From: Pseudoalteromonas phenolica
GTDB lineage: Bacteria; Pseudomonadota; Gammaproteobacteria; Enterobacterales; Alteromonadaceae
Direction: 5' to 3'
DNA length: 64,000 nucleotides
Assembly: GCF_005876835.1 (NCBI RefSeq)
Contig: NZ_PPSW01000015.1
Span: forward strand, 1-64,000
The notes below the pieces were generated by a model, which had not been told where the DNA came from, ran no database searches, and was given only the letters and a program-made list of their open reading frames with translations. Shown piece by piece: positions 1 to 9,286 of this stretch (the stretch's first letter is position 1; every line of letters starts with the position of its first letter). Position numbers and translations under genes: made by a program.

Positions 1-16
1 AGAAGGTTCATATGTG

Positions 17-301
17 TTATGTTGCTAATTTAAACCGCTCGTATTTTGTAGCATGTTCAGGACGACTCATTAAGCTAGCGGCATTAATCATATGCTCCCA
101 AAACAAAACGCCTGGGCTGGTGTTGTTTTCCATTACACCATCTAATTCTTCCATAGCCAAACGAAGCTCATTTACGGATAAGTACTGTAAAAAATCTTCT
201 TTGCTATAACCAAAATCAGACTCTTTAATATCTGAGGACAAAAGTTTATACGCTGCTATTAACTCTTCTGATATTAGCTTCCACTTCTCAGTATTACTCA
301 T
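17..301 (-). CDS. Small acidic protein, possibly MafI-like (immunity-type)
   Basis: A 94-residue soluble protein of unknown function. I start it at the ATG at 301 (MSNTEKWKL...) because a good AGGAG ribosome binding site lies just upstream; a longer in-frame reading to 361 adds a hydrophobic stretch without a better ribosome site. It has no signal peptide or membrane segment and looks all-helical. The middle, FLQYLSVNELRLAMEEL followed by a helix with FWEHMINAA, has the general look of small MafI-type immunity proteins, in which a short helix-rich protein sits alone or beside a toxin. No toxin gene is visible in the window, although the gene lies at its edge. The family assignment is a weak inference; that it is a gene is fairly secure. 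Confidence 0.6.
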   Translation of the reverse strand: MSNTEKWKLISEELIAAYKLLSSDIKESDFGYSKEDFLQYLSVNELRLAMEELDGVMENNTSPGVLFWEHMINAASLMSRPEHATKYERFKLAT

Positions 302-426
302 AACTCTCCTAGCAACATAACAGTTTATTCTCTCCCAAATTACCCATAAAAATACAGGCAAAACGGGCTATATTACGTCTCCCAATATTCACACAAGAAA
401 AGTTCATTGTAAACATGAGTTTAGAA

Positions 427-459
427 TGTCCAATTTTGCTCAGTTGTGAAAATTGGACA
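427..459. promoter_or_regulatory. Perfect 11-bp inverted repeat in a gene-free gap
   Basis: TGTCCAATTTT (427-437) and its exact complement AAAATTGGACA (449-459) flank an 11-base spacer. It lies in the gene-free stretch 302-610 between two leftward genes, in the region upstream of the 94-aa protein. There is no T-tract, so it is more likely a dimeric operator or cruciform than a terminator. The TGTCC/GGACA ends recall the palindrome at 9499-9523. The rest of 302-610 shows nothing I can name. Confidence 0.45.
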
Positions 460-610
460 AAACGCGCTGTAATAATGTTATGCGTCAAAAATAAAACTCT
501 GTATATAAAAACAGTGTTTTATTTTGCTCTTTTTGTGAGGTAGTTAAATTGATATGAGTGCATCATGATTGAAGGCTGAGAGTCTAAACAAACTTGCAAA
601 GTAAACTTGA

Positions 611-1075
611 TTAGATATCTAAACTCTCTTGCACACGTATTTTAGCTGCCACAAAATCTACATGTGCAACATACATCAAACTCGATATTTTACGAATGAT
701 GTGATCTTCATAATCATCTAAATGACCATCTGCAAAAGCAACGTGCCATAACAACTCGATAACTTCCATACGTTCTTCATAGCTTGTTTTCGCATTCACT
801 TCTTTTACAAATTGGTGCAAATCTAGCGCAGCTTCAACCATAGGTCTTACTTTATCTATCAGAACTTTAACCTGGCTTTCATCTAGCTCACACTGTGTTT
901 TTAAAATTTCGGCAATCTTATCTAGTTCCGATTGCTCAATTTTGCTGTCAGCGCGCATGACTTCAACTAACAGAGCTGCGAGCCCAGTATTAAAATCAAT
1001 TGAATTCTCAGGCTTGTTGGTTTGCTGTAATTCATTACTGAAATCAGCTAATAATGCTTTAAGCTTTTTAAACAC
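611..1075 (-). CDS. TerB-family protein
   Basis: A cytoplasmic all-helical protein of the TerB / DUF533-like family, a fold linked to tellurite-resistance and phage-defence operons but without known chemistry. The sequence shows the two-lobed acidic pattern of the fold: LAALLVEVMRADSKIEQSE in the first half and ELLWHVAFADGHLDDYEDH in the second, both with the A-D-G/S-x-(I/L)-xxxE signature of a metal-binding helix pair. I chose the GTG at 1075 (FKKLKALLADFS...), which gives 154 residues, the usual size of single-domain TerB proteins. An ATG at 1168 would give 185 residues with an atypical basic N-terminus. It stands alone, with no ter operon nearby, so a role in tellurite resistance should not be assumed. 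Confidence 0.8.
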   Translation of the reverse strand: MFKKLKALLADFSNELQQTNKPENSIDFNTGLAALLVEVMRADSKIEQSELDKIAEILKTQCELDESQVKVLIDKVRPMVEAALDLHQFVKEVNAKTSYEERMEVIELLWHVAFADGHLDDYEDHIIRKISSLMYVAHVDFVAAKIRVQESLDI

Positions 1076-1211
1076 AAGTATGTCTCTGATTGTTATATAT
1101 AGTTTGATTATATCTCTGTTCTTCAGATTATACCGACTCATAAACATTTTCTTACAGTATTTAGGCACTTGATAACATACACTCCTCGTTCTGATACTTA
1201 AAATTACATGG

Positions 1212-1523
1212 ATGCATATGAAAACGCTTATCTCTGCACTACTTTTGACTCTTTTAGCGGGGTGCGTTTACGTACCAGAAAACGCACATAGCTATGATGA
1301 AAAATGTAATGTCATGCGTAAAAAGAAGGTGTTAGCCCTAGAAGAAGCGATCCCCATGGCAAATTGCTCAAATGAAGCATGTGCACTCTTAATGGCTAGT
1401 TATGGTTTAGTGACTGCAGCTAGCTTTGTGGTATCAGGTAGTATTGTGGTTATTTCTAATACCGTGTATTGGCTCGAAAAACCCTCAAATTGCGAGCTAA
1501 AAAGCGAAGGGGTTAAGTCATGA
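1212..1523 (+). CDS. Small lipoprotein, member of a tandem pair
   Basis: A 103-residue secreted lipoprotein of unknown function. The signal peptide ends in the lipobox LLAGC at about residue 18, so the mature protein should be lipidated on that cysteine. The mature part has further cysteines (EKCNV, ANCSNEAC, SNCE) and a central hydrophobic Gly/Val/Ser stretch near residues 65-85 that could insert in a membrane. The start could be either the ATG at 1212 or the one at 1218 (MKTLIS...). Its stop overlaps the ATG of the next gene (ATGA), so the two are coupled. The next gene has a related layout (YxEECNV after its lipobox, then a hydrophobic segment), suggesting an old tandem duplication. Confidence 0.7.
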   Translation: MHMKTLISALLLTLLAGCVYVPENAHSYDEKCNVMRKKKVLALEEAIPMANCSNEACALLMASYGLVTAASFVVSGSIVVISNTVYWLEKPSNCELKSEGVKS

Positions 1524-1916
1524 AACTGAACAAACTTACTTTAATTCTCATGATCCCTCTTTTACTTCCAGCCTGCATTAAGAGTAAAAAGTACTATGAA
1601 GTTTATACAGAAGAATGCAATGTGCCTTATAAAGTCGTAAAAAGCACACCTGTTCCATTAAAAATGCATAACTGATTTCGGTCCAAAAGATAATTTTATC
1701 ATCTATGGTGCATCAATAATTTTATCACAAATGTTCGAAGTTACTTCCGGCTCAATAAAGCAGCAAACTTATTATGAAGAATTTAAAAAAGCGTGCGCCG
1801 AACAGGGAGTAACGATAACTCAAAAGCCGACTGAAAGGCGTATCTACTTAAACAAAAGACCCTCCTCTAGCAAAAAAATAAACTCAGACTCTGACCTCAG
1901 CGAAATAGAAAGATAG
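1520..1916 (+). pseudogene. Frameshifted small lipoprotein
   Basis: A second lipoprotein, coupled to the preceding one by an ATGA overlap. Translation from 1520 gives a signal peptide with lipobox LLPAC and YTEECNVPYKVV..., then stops at 1673-1675 after 51 residues. Removing a single A from the A5 run near 1659-1663 restores one frame through ...LKCITDFGPKDNFIIYG... into the open frame that ends at 1916, giving a protein of about 131 residues with the same order of elements as its neighbour. The downstream half has no ribosome site for its own ATG at 1731. A one-base insertion in a homopolymer explains the data best; a sequencing error or slippage is possible. Confidence 0.7.
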
Positions 1917-1930
1917 AGAGTGTGTATAAT

Positions 1931-3271
1931 TTAAGGTACAAACACCTGAACAACTAAGCCCGTTTTTCCATCACCTCTGTTATGTAAACTCAGTTGACCA
2001 TGATGGGCTTCTGCAATTTCTCTACAAAGTGCGAGCCCCAAACCGCTACCACTGACTTTTGTTGAATAAAAAGGCACAAGGGCATTCGCCATTACGGCTT
2101 CACTCATACCTTTACCCGCATCGCTGACACTTAATAGTGTGCCATTCGATTTAGCTTCAATCTTCACTTTAATCTGTTCGGATTCAGAGCCCGATTCGTG
2201 TGCATTTTTAAGTAAATTAATTAGAAGTTGCTCTAGTTGAACTCTGTCTGCAAGGCATTCAACGTTTGGGATATCCCCTTCAATACTAAAAGCCCACTCT
2301 TGCTTAACACTGTCTAATAAACTCGACCAATCAATTGCTTCGAGTTTTGGTTGAGGCAATTTGGCAAACTTACCATAGCCTTGTACAAACTCATTCAAGT
2401 GATTTATACGCTCTTGCATGGTCGAAAATACTCGCCCCAGCCTCGGTTCATCAAGGTTTTGCGTCAGTATTTTTCCGCTATGCAGCATAGATGACATAGG
2501 GCCCAATGAATTATTCAGCTCATGGCTGATGATGCGTATCACTTTCTTCCATACTGCCACTTCTTGACGACTCAGTTCACGTGTAAGCTGTTTAAAAATA
2601 TATAAACGGTGACTATGGTTATTTAACAAAAACTGTCCGGTTGAGAGGTGCCAAGTTTGGGCTTCGTCATCTTGATTTAATTGACTATCGTTTGAATGTG
2701 TGTGCTTTAGATGAAATAGTCCATCTCTGCCTGCTTCCATCGCATTTTGAATTTGCTCACTGCCAAAAGCATAGAGTTCATTGCGAGTTAGACCTTCAAG
2801 TTTCTGCTCACTATTAAATAACAGTTTGGCACTGTGATTACTAAAGACCACATGGTTATTACTATCTATTAAAACCAGCGCCTGCGGTGAAGACTGCAAC
2901 ACTTTATCTAGCATCAATTCACGCTGATAAATCCATTGTTTTTCTTGTCTAAGCTGCTCGGCGGTTTGGTTGTAAGTAAGACACAAACGCCCAAGTTCAT
3001 CGTCTTCACTGTATGCAAGCAAGCTCGAAAACTCACCGTCTTTAAAGTTTAACAAACCCGTTTCTAACGCTTTAATGCCTGAGTTAACTGGTTGAGTAAT
3101 CAGACCACTCACAAACCAAGCTAAAACAACGGCCAAACCCAAACTAATCAGGCTGAGTGTACTTGATGCGCCAAGCACAAGTAGTACAGGTACTAACGCC
3201 AAGACCACACTTAAAATTGTAGCTAACTGTAATTTATGTCGAGTACTGAGAGTGGCTGTGAGTGATTTCAT
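1931..3271 (-). CDS. NtrB/NtrY-like sensor histidine kinase
   Basis: An inner-membrane sensor kinase of 446 residues, partner of the sigma54-type response regulator encoded just upstream (15-bp gap). Two membrane helices occupy roughly residues 15-60 with almost no periplasmic loop, so it probably senses a membrane or cytoplasmic signal. A HAMP-like segment follows, then a PAS domain (about 120-215, LQSSPQALVLIDSNNHVVFSN). The kinase core has the H-box IRIISHELNNSLGP with its phospho-histidine, an N-box LINLLKNAHES, and the ATP-lid motifs DAGKGMS and GSGLGLAL. It is the last gene of the leftward export operon, which suggests that it senses the envelope condition the exporter relieves. Confidence 0.9.
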   Translation of the reverse strand: MKSLTATLSTRHKLQLATILSVVLALVPVLLVLGASSTLSLISLGLAVVLAWFVSGLITQPVNSGIKALETGLLNFKDGEFSSLLAYSEDDELGRLCLTYNQTAEQLRQEKQWIYQRELMLDKVLQSSPQALVLIDSNNHVVFSNHSAKLLFNSEQKLEGLTRNELYAFGSEQIQNAMEAGRDGLFHLKHTHSNDSQLNQDDEAQTWHLSTGQFLLNNHSHRLYIFKQLTRELSRQEVAVWKKVIRIISHELNNSLGPMSSMLHSGKILTQNLDEPRLGRVFSTMQERINHLNEFVQGYGKFAKLPQPKLEAIDWSSLLDSVKQEWAFSIEGDIPNVECLADRVQLEQLLINLLKNAHESGSESEQIKVKIEAKSNGTLLSVSDAGKGMSEAVMANALVPFYSTKVSGSGLGLALCREIAEAHHGQLSLHNRGDGKTGLVVQVFVP

Positions 3272-3286
3272 AAAGTTTTAGTTTTA

Positions 3287-4618
3287 TTAATAGTCGATTT
3301 CGAATTTTTGTAGGCGTCTATATAGCGCTTGTCGTGATAGCCCAAAATGTCTTGCTACTTTGGCAACAACCCCATGATACTCACGCATTGCCGCCTCTAT
3401 TTCATCTTTATTGGGTTCTTTGTTTGAATTTGGTATCGTTACATTTTGTGCTTGGTTCAAACCAAAGTCGGTAAACTCCAGTGCGCCACTTGGCTTTAGA
3501 ACAGCAGCACGCTTACAAGCGTTTTCAAGCTCTCTGACATTTCCCGGCCAAGCATAGCTCGTCAAAGCCTGCTCAGTGGCTAATCCAAATTCTCGCTCTG
3601 GCAAGAAGTGTTTTATAAGTGGAACGATGTCGTCTTTTCGCTCACTCAGCGGTGGTAGCCTGAGTTCTATGACATTCAGTCGGTAATATAAATCTTCTCG
3701 AAACCTGCCAGCTTTTATATCTTGTAATAAGTCAGCATTAGTCGCCGAAATAACCCGTACACTGACCTTTTGTGTTTGCACTGAGCCTAAACGCTCAAAC
3801 TCACCCGTTTGCAAAACTCTAAGTAGCTTCATTTGTCCTGACGGGGGTAAATTGCCAATTTCATCTAAAAATAACGTGCCGCCATCAGCAGCTTCAAAAC
3901 GACCAATACGCTGTTTATTAGCGCCTGTGTAGGCACCCGCTTCTGCGCCAAAGAGCTCGGCCTCGATTAACTCACTGGGCAATGCGCCTGCATTTACCTT
4001 AATAAATGGTTTATCTGCCAGAGCAGAGTTTAACTGCACAATTTCGGCAATACGTTCTTTACCACTGCCATTTGGCCCGGTGATCAATACCGACACGTCT
4101 GACTTAGCGAGTTGCAATGCCATATCTACCACTCGTTCCATGCCTGTGCTTGCATACACAAGGCCAGCTAGATTTGCCTGTTCATGGACAGAGTGTCGCT
4201 CATCTTGTTGTCGGTTAAATGTATCGTTGTCTTGTTTGGCTTTACCCAGTTCAATCAAATTTGCAATGCTAGTCAGTAATTTATTGTCATCCCAAGGCTT
4301 GGCAATGTAATCTGCGGCGCCCGCTTTCACTAACTCTATAGCGGTTTCAAGCTCTGTCCAGGCGGTGATCAGAATAATAGGTAAGTGCGCATTGAGTGCA
4401 CGAAGTTGATAAAAGAGATTTTTGCCTTCTTCACCCGATGTTGTGTCAGCGGTAAAGTTCATGTCTTGAATAGCTAGGGATATACGTTGATAGCGAACAA
4501 CTTGCTCGGCTTCGAAAGGAGTGTGTGCTGTCACAACATCATAACCATGTATTTCAAGCAATAACGATAATGCATCGAGTACAGCTTGGTTATCATCAAT
4601 GATGAGTATTTTGTCCAT
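3287..4618 (-). CDS. Sigma54-dependent response regulator (NtrC type)
   Basis: A 443-residue activator of sigma54 RNA polymerase. The receiver domain (about 1-120) has the acidic pair IIDD near residue 8, the phospho-acceptor Asp near 52 (IQDMNF) and the conserved lysine in AKPWDD. The AAA+ domain (about 150-375) has a Walker A of the form GPNGSGKE, the sigma54-contacting loop GAYTGA (Tyr in place of the usual Phe), and Walker B GGTLFLDEIG. A Fis-type helix-turn-helix ends the protein (VARHFGLSRQALYRRLQ). It lies between the exporter permease genes and its kinase gene. A likely target is the exporter operon itself, which has palindromes and a weak sigma54-like promoter upstream. That link is inference. 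Confidence 0.93.
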   Translation of the reverse strand: MDKILIIDDNQAVLDALSLLLEIHGYDVVTAHTPFEAEQVVRYQRISLAIQDMNFTADTTSGEEGKNLFYQLRALNAHLPIILITAWTELETAIELVKAGAADYIAKPWDDNKLLTSIANLIELGKAKQDNDTFNRQQDERHSVHEQANLAGLVYASTGMERVVDMALQLAKSDVSVLITGPNGSGKERIAEIVQLNSALADKPFIKVNAGALPSELIEAELFGAEAGAYTGANKQRIGRFEAADGGTLFLDEIGNLPPSGQMKLLRVLQTGEFERLGSVQTQKVSVRVISATNADLLQDIKAGRFREDLYYRLNVIELRLPPLSERKDDIVPLIKHFLPEREFGLATEQALTSYAWPGNVRELENACKRAAVLKPSGALEFTDFGLNQAQNVTIPNSNKEPNKDEIEAAMREYHGVVAKVARHFGLSRQALYRRLQKFEIDY

Positions 4619-4693
4619 GTATTTTCTTTTTATTATTCGTGCTACACCAAAGGCTTGAGTGTAGCACGAACTAAGAGGTTGAGTATTTAGAAG

Positions 4694-5902
4694 TTAAATT
4701 GTTCGTGTTGCGATACTTGGGTCGATATTAGCAGCACGTCTTGCTGGGCCAATCACTGCTAATAAACTCATCACAAAAACGGCAACAGCTGTTATTGCAA
4801 CATACCAGTTTGATAACGCAGGGACTGAGTAATGTGCCATAAGTTGTTGACCGAGTAACACTGCACCACATACCCCTAGTACTAAACCAGCTATACAAAT
4901 TAGGCTGTTTTCGACCACAAAATAGCTGATAATCGCTGATTTACGAGCCCCTAACGCGCGTCTTGTACCAATTTGCTTCGTGCGCTTATTAATATTAAAC
5001 AAGGTAAGGCCAAAAATACCCAAAGCTGTCACTAATACTAGTACGCTAATTAATATCACTAGCATACGCATCATTAGTCTGTCTTCGGCAACATAATCTG
5101 CTTTTTTAACATCCAGACCAGTTAAATCTTGAATAACGCGCTTTGCATAATTTGAATGCATCGCACTTTCAATTTGCTTCATCACTTCGGCGCGGCGTTC
5201 TGGCTCTGTGCGAACTAAAAACTGATGAAGCTTACCTGGGCTTACTGTCGGTAGTAATACTGATTTATCTTTACGGTTTTCAAGTTTCAACCAAGGACCT
5301 TTCATCATGCCGATAATACCGACAATTGTTAAAGGCTGGTCGCCCATATAAATCACTTTGCCTAATCCATCCTCACCTGGATACAGTTCGTCCATCAATG
5401 CTTTAGTTGCCAACGCCACTTTAGGGAATTTACTATAGTCTCTATTCAACACCACTTCATCTTCAGTAAAGTTGCGACCAGCAATTAAATTGACACCTAA
5501 GGTGTTTAAACCGTGCTCGTCTGTTTCAAAGTAACTGGCGTTCACCGATTTTGACTTTTCTGGTACGGGTTTTAATCTAAAACCCGTTGACGAACCTCCC
5601 CCCGACAGTGGCACAGCACTAATCTGTACTGCATCGACTACCCCGGGCATGGCTCTTAGCATCTGCTCATCTAAATCTACCTGTTGGATTAAATCAACGT
5701 CAGTGCCAAAGGTCATTACGTTAAACTTAAAAATATTTTCTTCTTCATACCCCGTTGGCTGGTTTAAATAATCGAGTCTGTCTTTGATGATAAAAGCTGC
5801 ATTGCTAACAATGGCTGTAGTAATCGCTATTTGTATTAACAACAACACTGCCCCCACTTTGGAGCGTAACAAGGCATTGAAAATAGGTTTAATTTCTAAC
5901 AT
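4694..5902 (-). CDS. MacB/FtsX-type ABC transporter permease
   Basis: A 402-residue inner-membrane subunit of a MacB-type ABC exporter. An N-terminal helix (about 18-38) is followed by a large periplasmic domain (about 40-275, MacB_PCD-like), then three C-terminal helices of the FtsX domain (about 283-395) with the family pattern RTKQIGTRRALGARKSAII in the coupling loop. It follows the other permease by 9 bp, so the exporter probably uses a heterodimer of the two. Exporters of this class use ATP in the cytoplasm to drive movements in the periplasm and commonly move peptides, lipids or drugs. The substrate is not visible here. Confidence 0.9.
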   Translation of the reverse strand: MLEIKPIFNALLRSKVGAVLLLIQIAITTAIVSNAAFIIKDRLDYLNQPTGYEEENIFKFNVMTFGTDVDLIQQVDLDEQMLRAMPGVVDAVQISAVPLSGGGSSTGFRLKPVPEKSKSVNASYFETDEHGLNTLGVNLIAGRNFTEDEVVLNRDYSKFPKVALATKALMDELYPGEDGLGKVIYMGDQPLTIVGIIGMMKGPWLKLENRKDKSVLLPTVSPGKLHQFLVRTEPERRAEVMKQIESAMHSNYAKRVIQDLTGLDVKKADYVAEDRLMMRMLVILISVLVLVTALGIFGLTLFNINKRTKQIGTRRALGARKSAIISYFVVENSLICIAGLVLGVCGAVLLGQQLMAHYSVPALSNWYVAITAVAVFVMSLLAVIGPARRAANIDPSIATRTI

Positions 5903-5911
5903 GTCTGGCTC

Positions 5912-7225
5912 CTATTGGGTTTTAAGATAAGTAGCTGGTGTGGTGTTACATACTAACCAAGCGGGGTAAAGACCGGCGATAATACACGCTGAAATGGCGA
6001 TTAACGGCGCGGTCATCAGCATTGAAATGTCCATATTCGCGAGTGCATCGTAATAACTCAGGCTTTGACGTATACCAAATAGACCAACTTGCGCCACAAT
6101 AATGCCAATAACACCACCAAAAAGTCCCAACATGCCAACTTCAACAATGTGCTGAAAAAACACTTGTTTTTTACTTGCGCCAAGCGCTCGTCGTACGCCC
6201 ACTTCTGGCGCTCTGCGTAAAAATTTCGCCAGTAAAAGACCAAGAATATTAGCTAAACACACCGCCAAAAACATAAAGCTCAGTGCGACCATAATCTTGT
6301 TATCTTCGTTCACTACCTCCCAGTAACTGATCCATTGATTTACATCTCTAAGCTTATATTCGGCTTTTTCGCGCGTAAAACGTCCAGCTTTCTTTTCTTC
6401 AGCAATATAATTTTCTAAATACGCTTCAAAAACACGTTTTTCAGAGGCATTGTTTAACTCTACCCAAAACTGTAACCAAAACTTTTCTGATTGCAGCTTG
6501 TCATTAAACACTTTTACAGGTTCATGTTTCCAACCATTGGTGTTTCCCCAAGTATCGATTTCATTCGCTTTGATCAATGAAAACGGAATAAAAATATGTT
6601 CTGGTTTGTTGAAAGAGCCATTGTTTAGGTCGAAATATTTTATGTGTAATTTCCAGTCTTCGATCACCCCGACAACTCGCACACTTAAATCATCAAGATA
6701 AAAGGTTTCTCCTACACTATTACTCGTACCGAATAATTTTTTGCTAATGCTCTGCGAGATTACAGCAACAGGAGCTGCACTACTTTCCTGCTCTTTGCTC
6801 CACACACCGCCATTGATGAATGACAGATTAAACATATCAAATGCATCTCTTGACGCCACTCGTGTTTGCTCTAAAAATGGTTTCACTTTATCTGAGTTTA
6901 AGTGCACCGAAAAACCGGTTTTCATCAAAGCTGCACGTTTAAATGGTAAATCCGCGTTTAATAAATTTTCAGTATCACGATAAGTTAACTGGTATGGCAT
7001 GCTGTCAGGTGACCACCAGCTTTCTCCTTCATCCATGCTTTGCAGTTGTACCGCAAACAGTTTGTCACTCTTTTCAGGAATAGGGTCCATCGACATCATG
7101 TGGTAAACCGACAAGCTGGTCATCGTAATACCAATACCAACCCCTATGGCAATCACCATTAACAGGCTTACTAGCGGCGTACGCTTAAAGCTCCGCCAAC
7201 TTAAATCTATATAATGACTGAACAT
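5912..7225 (-). CDS. MacB/FtsX-type ABC transporter permease
   Basis: A 437-residue permease paralogous to the next gene in the operon. It has an N-terminal membrane helix (about 18-40), a periplasmic domain of about 240 residues and three C-terminal helices, with the coupling-helix signature PEVGVRRALGASKKQVF. Two unlike permeases beside one ATPase is a common arrangement in gammaproteobacterial MacB-like exporters controlled by their own two-component system. The stop of the ATPase gene and this start are one base apart, so translation is almost certainly coupled. Confidence 0.9.
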   Translation of the reverse strand: MFSHYIDLSWRSFKRTPLVSLLMVIAIGVGIGITMTSLSVYHMMSMDPIPEKSDKLFAVQLQSMDEGESWWSPDSMPYQLTYRDTENLLNADLPFKRAALMKTGFSVHLNSDKVKPFLEQTRVASRDAFDMFNLSFINGGVWSKEQESSAAPVAVISQSISKKLFGTSNSVGETFYLDDLSVRVVGVIEDWKLHIKYFDLNNGSFNKPEHIFIPFSLIKANEIDTWGNTNGWKHEPVKVFNDKLQSEKFWLQFWVELNNASEKRVFEAYLENYIAEEKKAGRFTREKAEYKLRDVNQWISYWEVVNEDNKIMVALSFMFLAVCLANILGLLLAKFLRRAPEVGVRRALGASKKQVFFQHIVEVGMLGLFGGVIGIIVAQVGLFGIRQSLSYYDALANMDISMLMTAPLIAISACIIAGLYPAWLVCNTTPATYLKTQ

Positions 7226-7226
7226 A

Positions 7227-7931
7227 TTAAGCTCCTACTGCCATATTTGGATTACCCTGATATAGCGTAAAATCAGCAAGTTGGCCGTCTACTACCTGAA
7301 TATTGCGCGGTGCTCGACGAGCTAACTCCGCGTCGTGCGTTACCATGATTATGGTGGCGCCATCTCGGTTAATTTGTTCAAGCAGCTCCATGACTTGACG
7401 TGCCATTAAGCTATCTAGATTACCTGTTGGTTCATCGGCCAATAAAAAGCGTGGTTCACCAGCCAGCGCTCGAGCAATAGCAACTCGCTGCTGCTGACCA
7501 CCCGATAGTTGCTGAGGTAAATGCTTAGCACGGCTAGCTAGCCCCACTTGCTCCAAACACTGCTCTATTCTGCGCTTGCGCTCAGCCGCTTTGATCCCGC
7601 GATAACGTAAAGGTACTTCAACGTTTTCGTACAAGTTTAAATCTGGAATGAGGTTAAAGCCCTGGAAGATAAAACCAATCTTTTGGTTACGTAAGTCCGC
7701 ACGTTGATTGTCATTCAGTTTGCCAACATCAATGCCATCCAATAAGTATTCGCCACCAGTGAAGGGTTCTAACATACCTGCAATATTCAAAAAGGTGGTT
7801 TTACCTGAGCCTGATGGGCCTGTTACAGCAATAAACTCCCCTTCTTCAACATTTAAATTAAAGTCACGTAAAGCATGTGTTTGAACCATCTCTGTTTGAT
7901 ACATCTTGCTGATATTATTCATTTTTAACAT
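7227..7931 (-). CDS. ABC exporter ATP-binding protein (MacB/LolD type)
   Basis: The 234-residue motor of the exporter. All nucleotide-binding motifs are present: Walker A GPSGSGKTT (about 39-47), Q-loop IFQGFNLIP, signature LSGGQQQRVAIARAL (about 140-155), Walker B FLLADEPTGNLD and the switch histidine in VTHDAE. The spacing and the GEFIAVTGPSGSGKTT block are typical of the LolD/MacB branch rather than importers. It pairs with the two FtsX-type permeases downstream and the membrane-fusion protein upstream (89-bp gap). Confidence 0.95.
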   Translation of the reverse strand: MLKMNNISKMYQTEMVQTHALRDFNLNVEEGEFIAVTGPSGSGKTTFLNIAGMLEPFTGGEYLLDGIDVGKLNDNQRADLRNQKIGFIFQGFNLIPDLNLYENVEVPLRYRGIKAAERKRRIEQCLEQVGLASRAKHLPQQLSGGQQQRVAIARALAGEPRFLLADEPTGNLDSLMARQVMELLEQINRDGATIIMVTHDAELARRAPRNIQVVDGQLADFTLYQGNPNMAVGA

Positions 7932-8020
7932 TGTTCTTTCCTTTTTAATTCGGTCTATATTCTGTTGATGATGCCTAAATGTGCTTGTTGTTATTTCAAC
8001 GATACTTATCTAAGAAGTAC

Positions 8021-9283
8021 TTATCTCAACAATACGGCATCGGCATTTTTAAATGTGTCGTAATTTGAAATGATGATTTCATCGCCTGGTGTAAGCCCAC
8101 TTAACACTTCCACATGGTTAATACTGGTGACACCTGTGTTGATTTCGATGCGCTCTGCGCGTTCGCCATTAAGCTTGTAAGCCACATAGCCACCCGCATT
8201 CATAAATGCTCCACGCTTTACCATTAATACATCGCTGCGGTTTTCTAATAAGATACGCCCTGATAAACGCTGGTTTTGACGTATATTGCTAATATCACTT
8301 TGGTTAAAGCGCACACGTGTGGTTACTTCTCGGTTATTCACCTCTGGCGAAATGGCTGACAAAGTACCTTTAACTAACTCAGTACCCATTTTCAGCTCTA
8401 CTTGCATGCCGATCCCTAAATCATTGGCATAGCTTTCTGGCACTTGTAGCTCGGCTTCAAAAGCGGACAAGTCGACTAAAGTGAGTAAGGCTTGGTTTTT
8501 AGTCACCATAGCTTTAGGTTGCACCAGCAAGTTACCAACGATGCCCGATACACTGGCTTTCACATTTAAATTACGAACTTTTCTTTGAAGTTCATCAACC
8601 ACCAGTTGCTGTCTAGCAACTTGGCTTTGTGATGATTGTAACTCAAACGCCAAGGTATCTTTGGCGAGCTCAACCTCTTGCTGTGCATGTTTAAAGGTCA
8701 GCTTAGCTTTGGCTAAATCATCGACGGCTTTTTCTAAATCAATTTGACTGATCAGGCTTTTCTCTATTGAGAGTTTTGCTCGGCGGTTTTCACGCTCAGC
8801 GGCGCTGAGTTCTACTTGCGCCATGTCTAAAGTTTTATTTAGAGCCAATGTTTGGCGCCTTGCTTCTAGCTCACTTCTGGCAAGTTCGCCTTGCAGTCTG
8901 GCAAGCTCTGATTCTTGCTGCTTTAAACTGTTGTTAAGCTCTGGGCTTTCAACCTCTGCAATCACCTGTCCCTTCTGTACACTGTCACCTGCTTTCACTT
9001 GCAACGTAACAAAGCCTTGCTCTGGGCTGTAAGCTTTTGGTGCATTAGCAGCAACTATTTTACCTGTTGTCGCTATATCTCTGACCAAGTCTCCTTTAAT
9101 GACCGTCGCAATTTGTAGCTGTGCTTTATCAACAGACTGACTGACATTATCGGTATTCATCATGGCGTAGCCTGCCCAAGTAACAAGCGACAGCACACCA
9201 GCAATCAACAGTACAGGTTTTAGTTTTTTAGGCTTATGTTGGACCATTTGATCTTGGCCACTGGTATCTCTGATCATACTCAT
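8021..9283 (-). CDS. Periplasmic adaptor (HlyD/MFP family) of the ABC exporter
   Basis: A 420-residue membrane-fusion protein anchored by one N-terminal helix (about 24-42) with the rest in the periplasm. A lipoyl/barrel-sandwich half (AYSPEQGFVTLQVKAGDSVQKGQVIAEVESPEL) is followed by a long alpha-hairpin coiled coil (about 110-235) rich in Leu, Glu and Arg, then the second lipoyl half (NVKASVSGIVGNLLV) and the beta-barrel. It would link the permeases to a TolC-like outer-membrane channel, which is not encoded in the window. It is the first full-length gene of the leftward operon, and its start lies three bases after the stop of a 30-codon membrane peptide. Confidence 0.92.
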   Translation of the reverse strand: MSMIRDTSGQDQMVQHKPKKLKPVLLIAGVLSLVTWAGYAMMNTDNVSQSVDKAQLQIATVIKGDLVRDIATTGKIVAANAPKAYSPEQGFVTLQVKAGDSVQKGQVIAEVESPELNNSLKQQESELARLQGELARSELEARRQTLALNKTLDMAQVELSAAERENRRAKLSIEKSLISQIDLEKAVDDLAKAKLTFKHAQQEVELAKDTLAFELQSSQSQVARQQLVVDELQRKVRNLNVKASVSGIVGNLLVQPKAMVTKNQALLTLVDLSAFEAELQVPESYANDLGIGMQVELKMGTELVKGTLSAISPEVNNREVTTRVRFNQSDISNIRQNQRLSGRILLENRSDVLMVKRGAFMNAGGYVAYKLNGERAERIEINTGVTSINHVEVLSGLTPGDEIIISNYDTFKNADAVLLR

Positions 9284-9286
9284 TCC

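Noticed and set aside
611..1075. Tellurite-resistance operon
   Set aside because: Only a lone TerB-like gene is present; terA, terC, terD and terZ are absent.
1731..1916. Independent 61-aa gene
   Set aside because: No ribosome site, and a one-base change joins it to the lipoprotein upstream.
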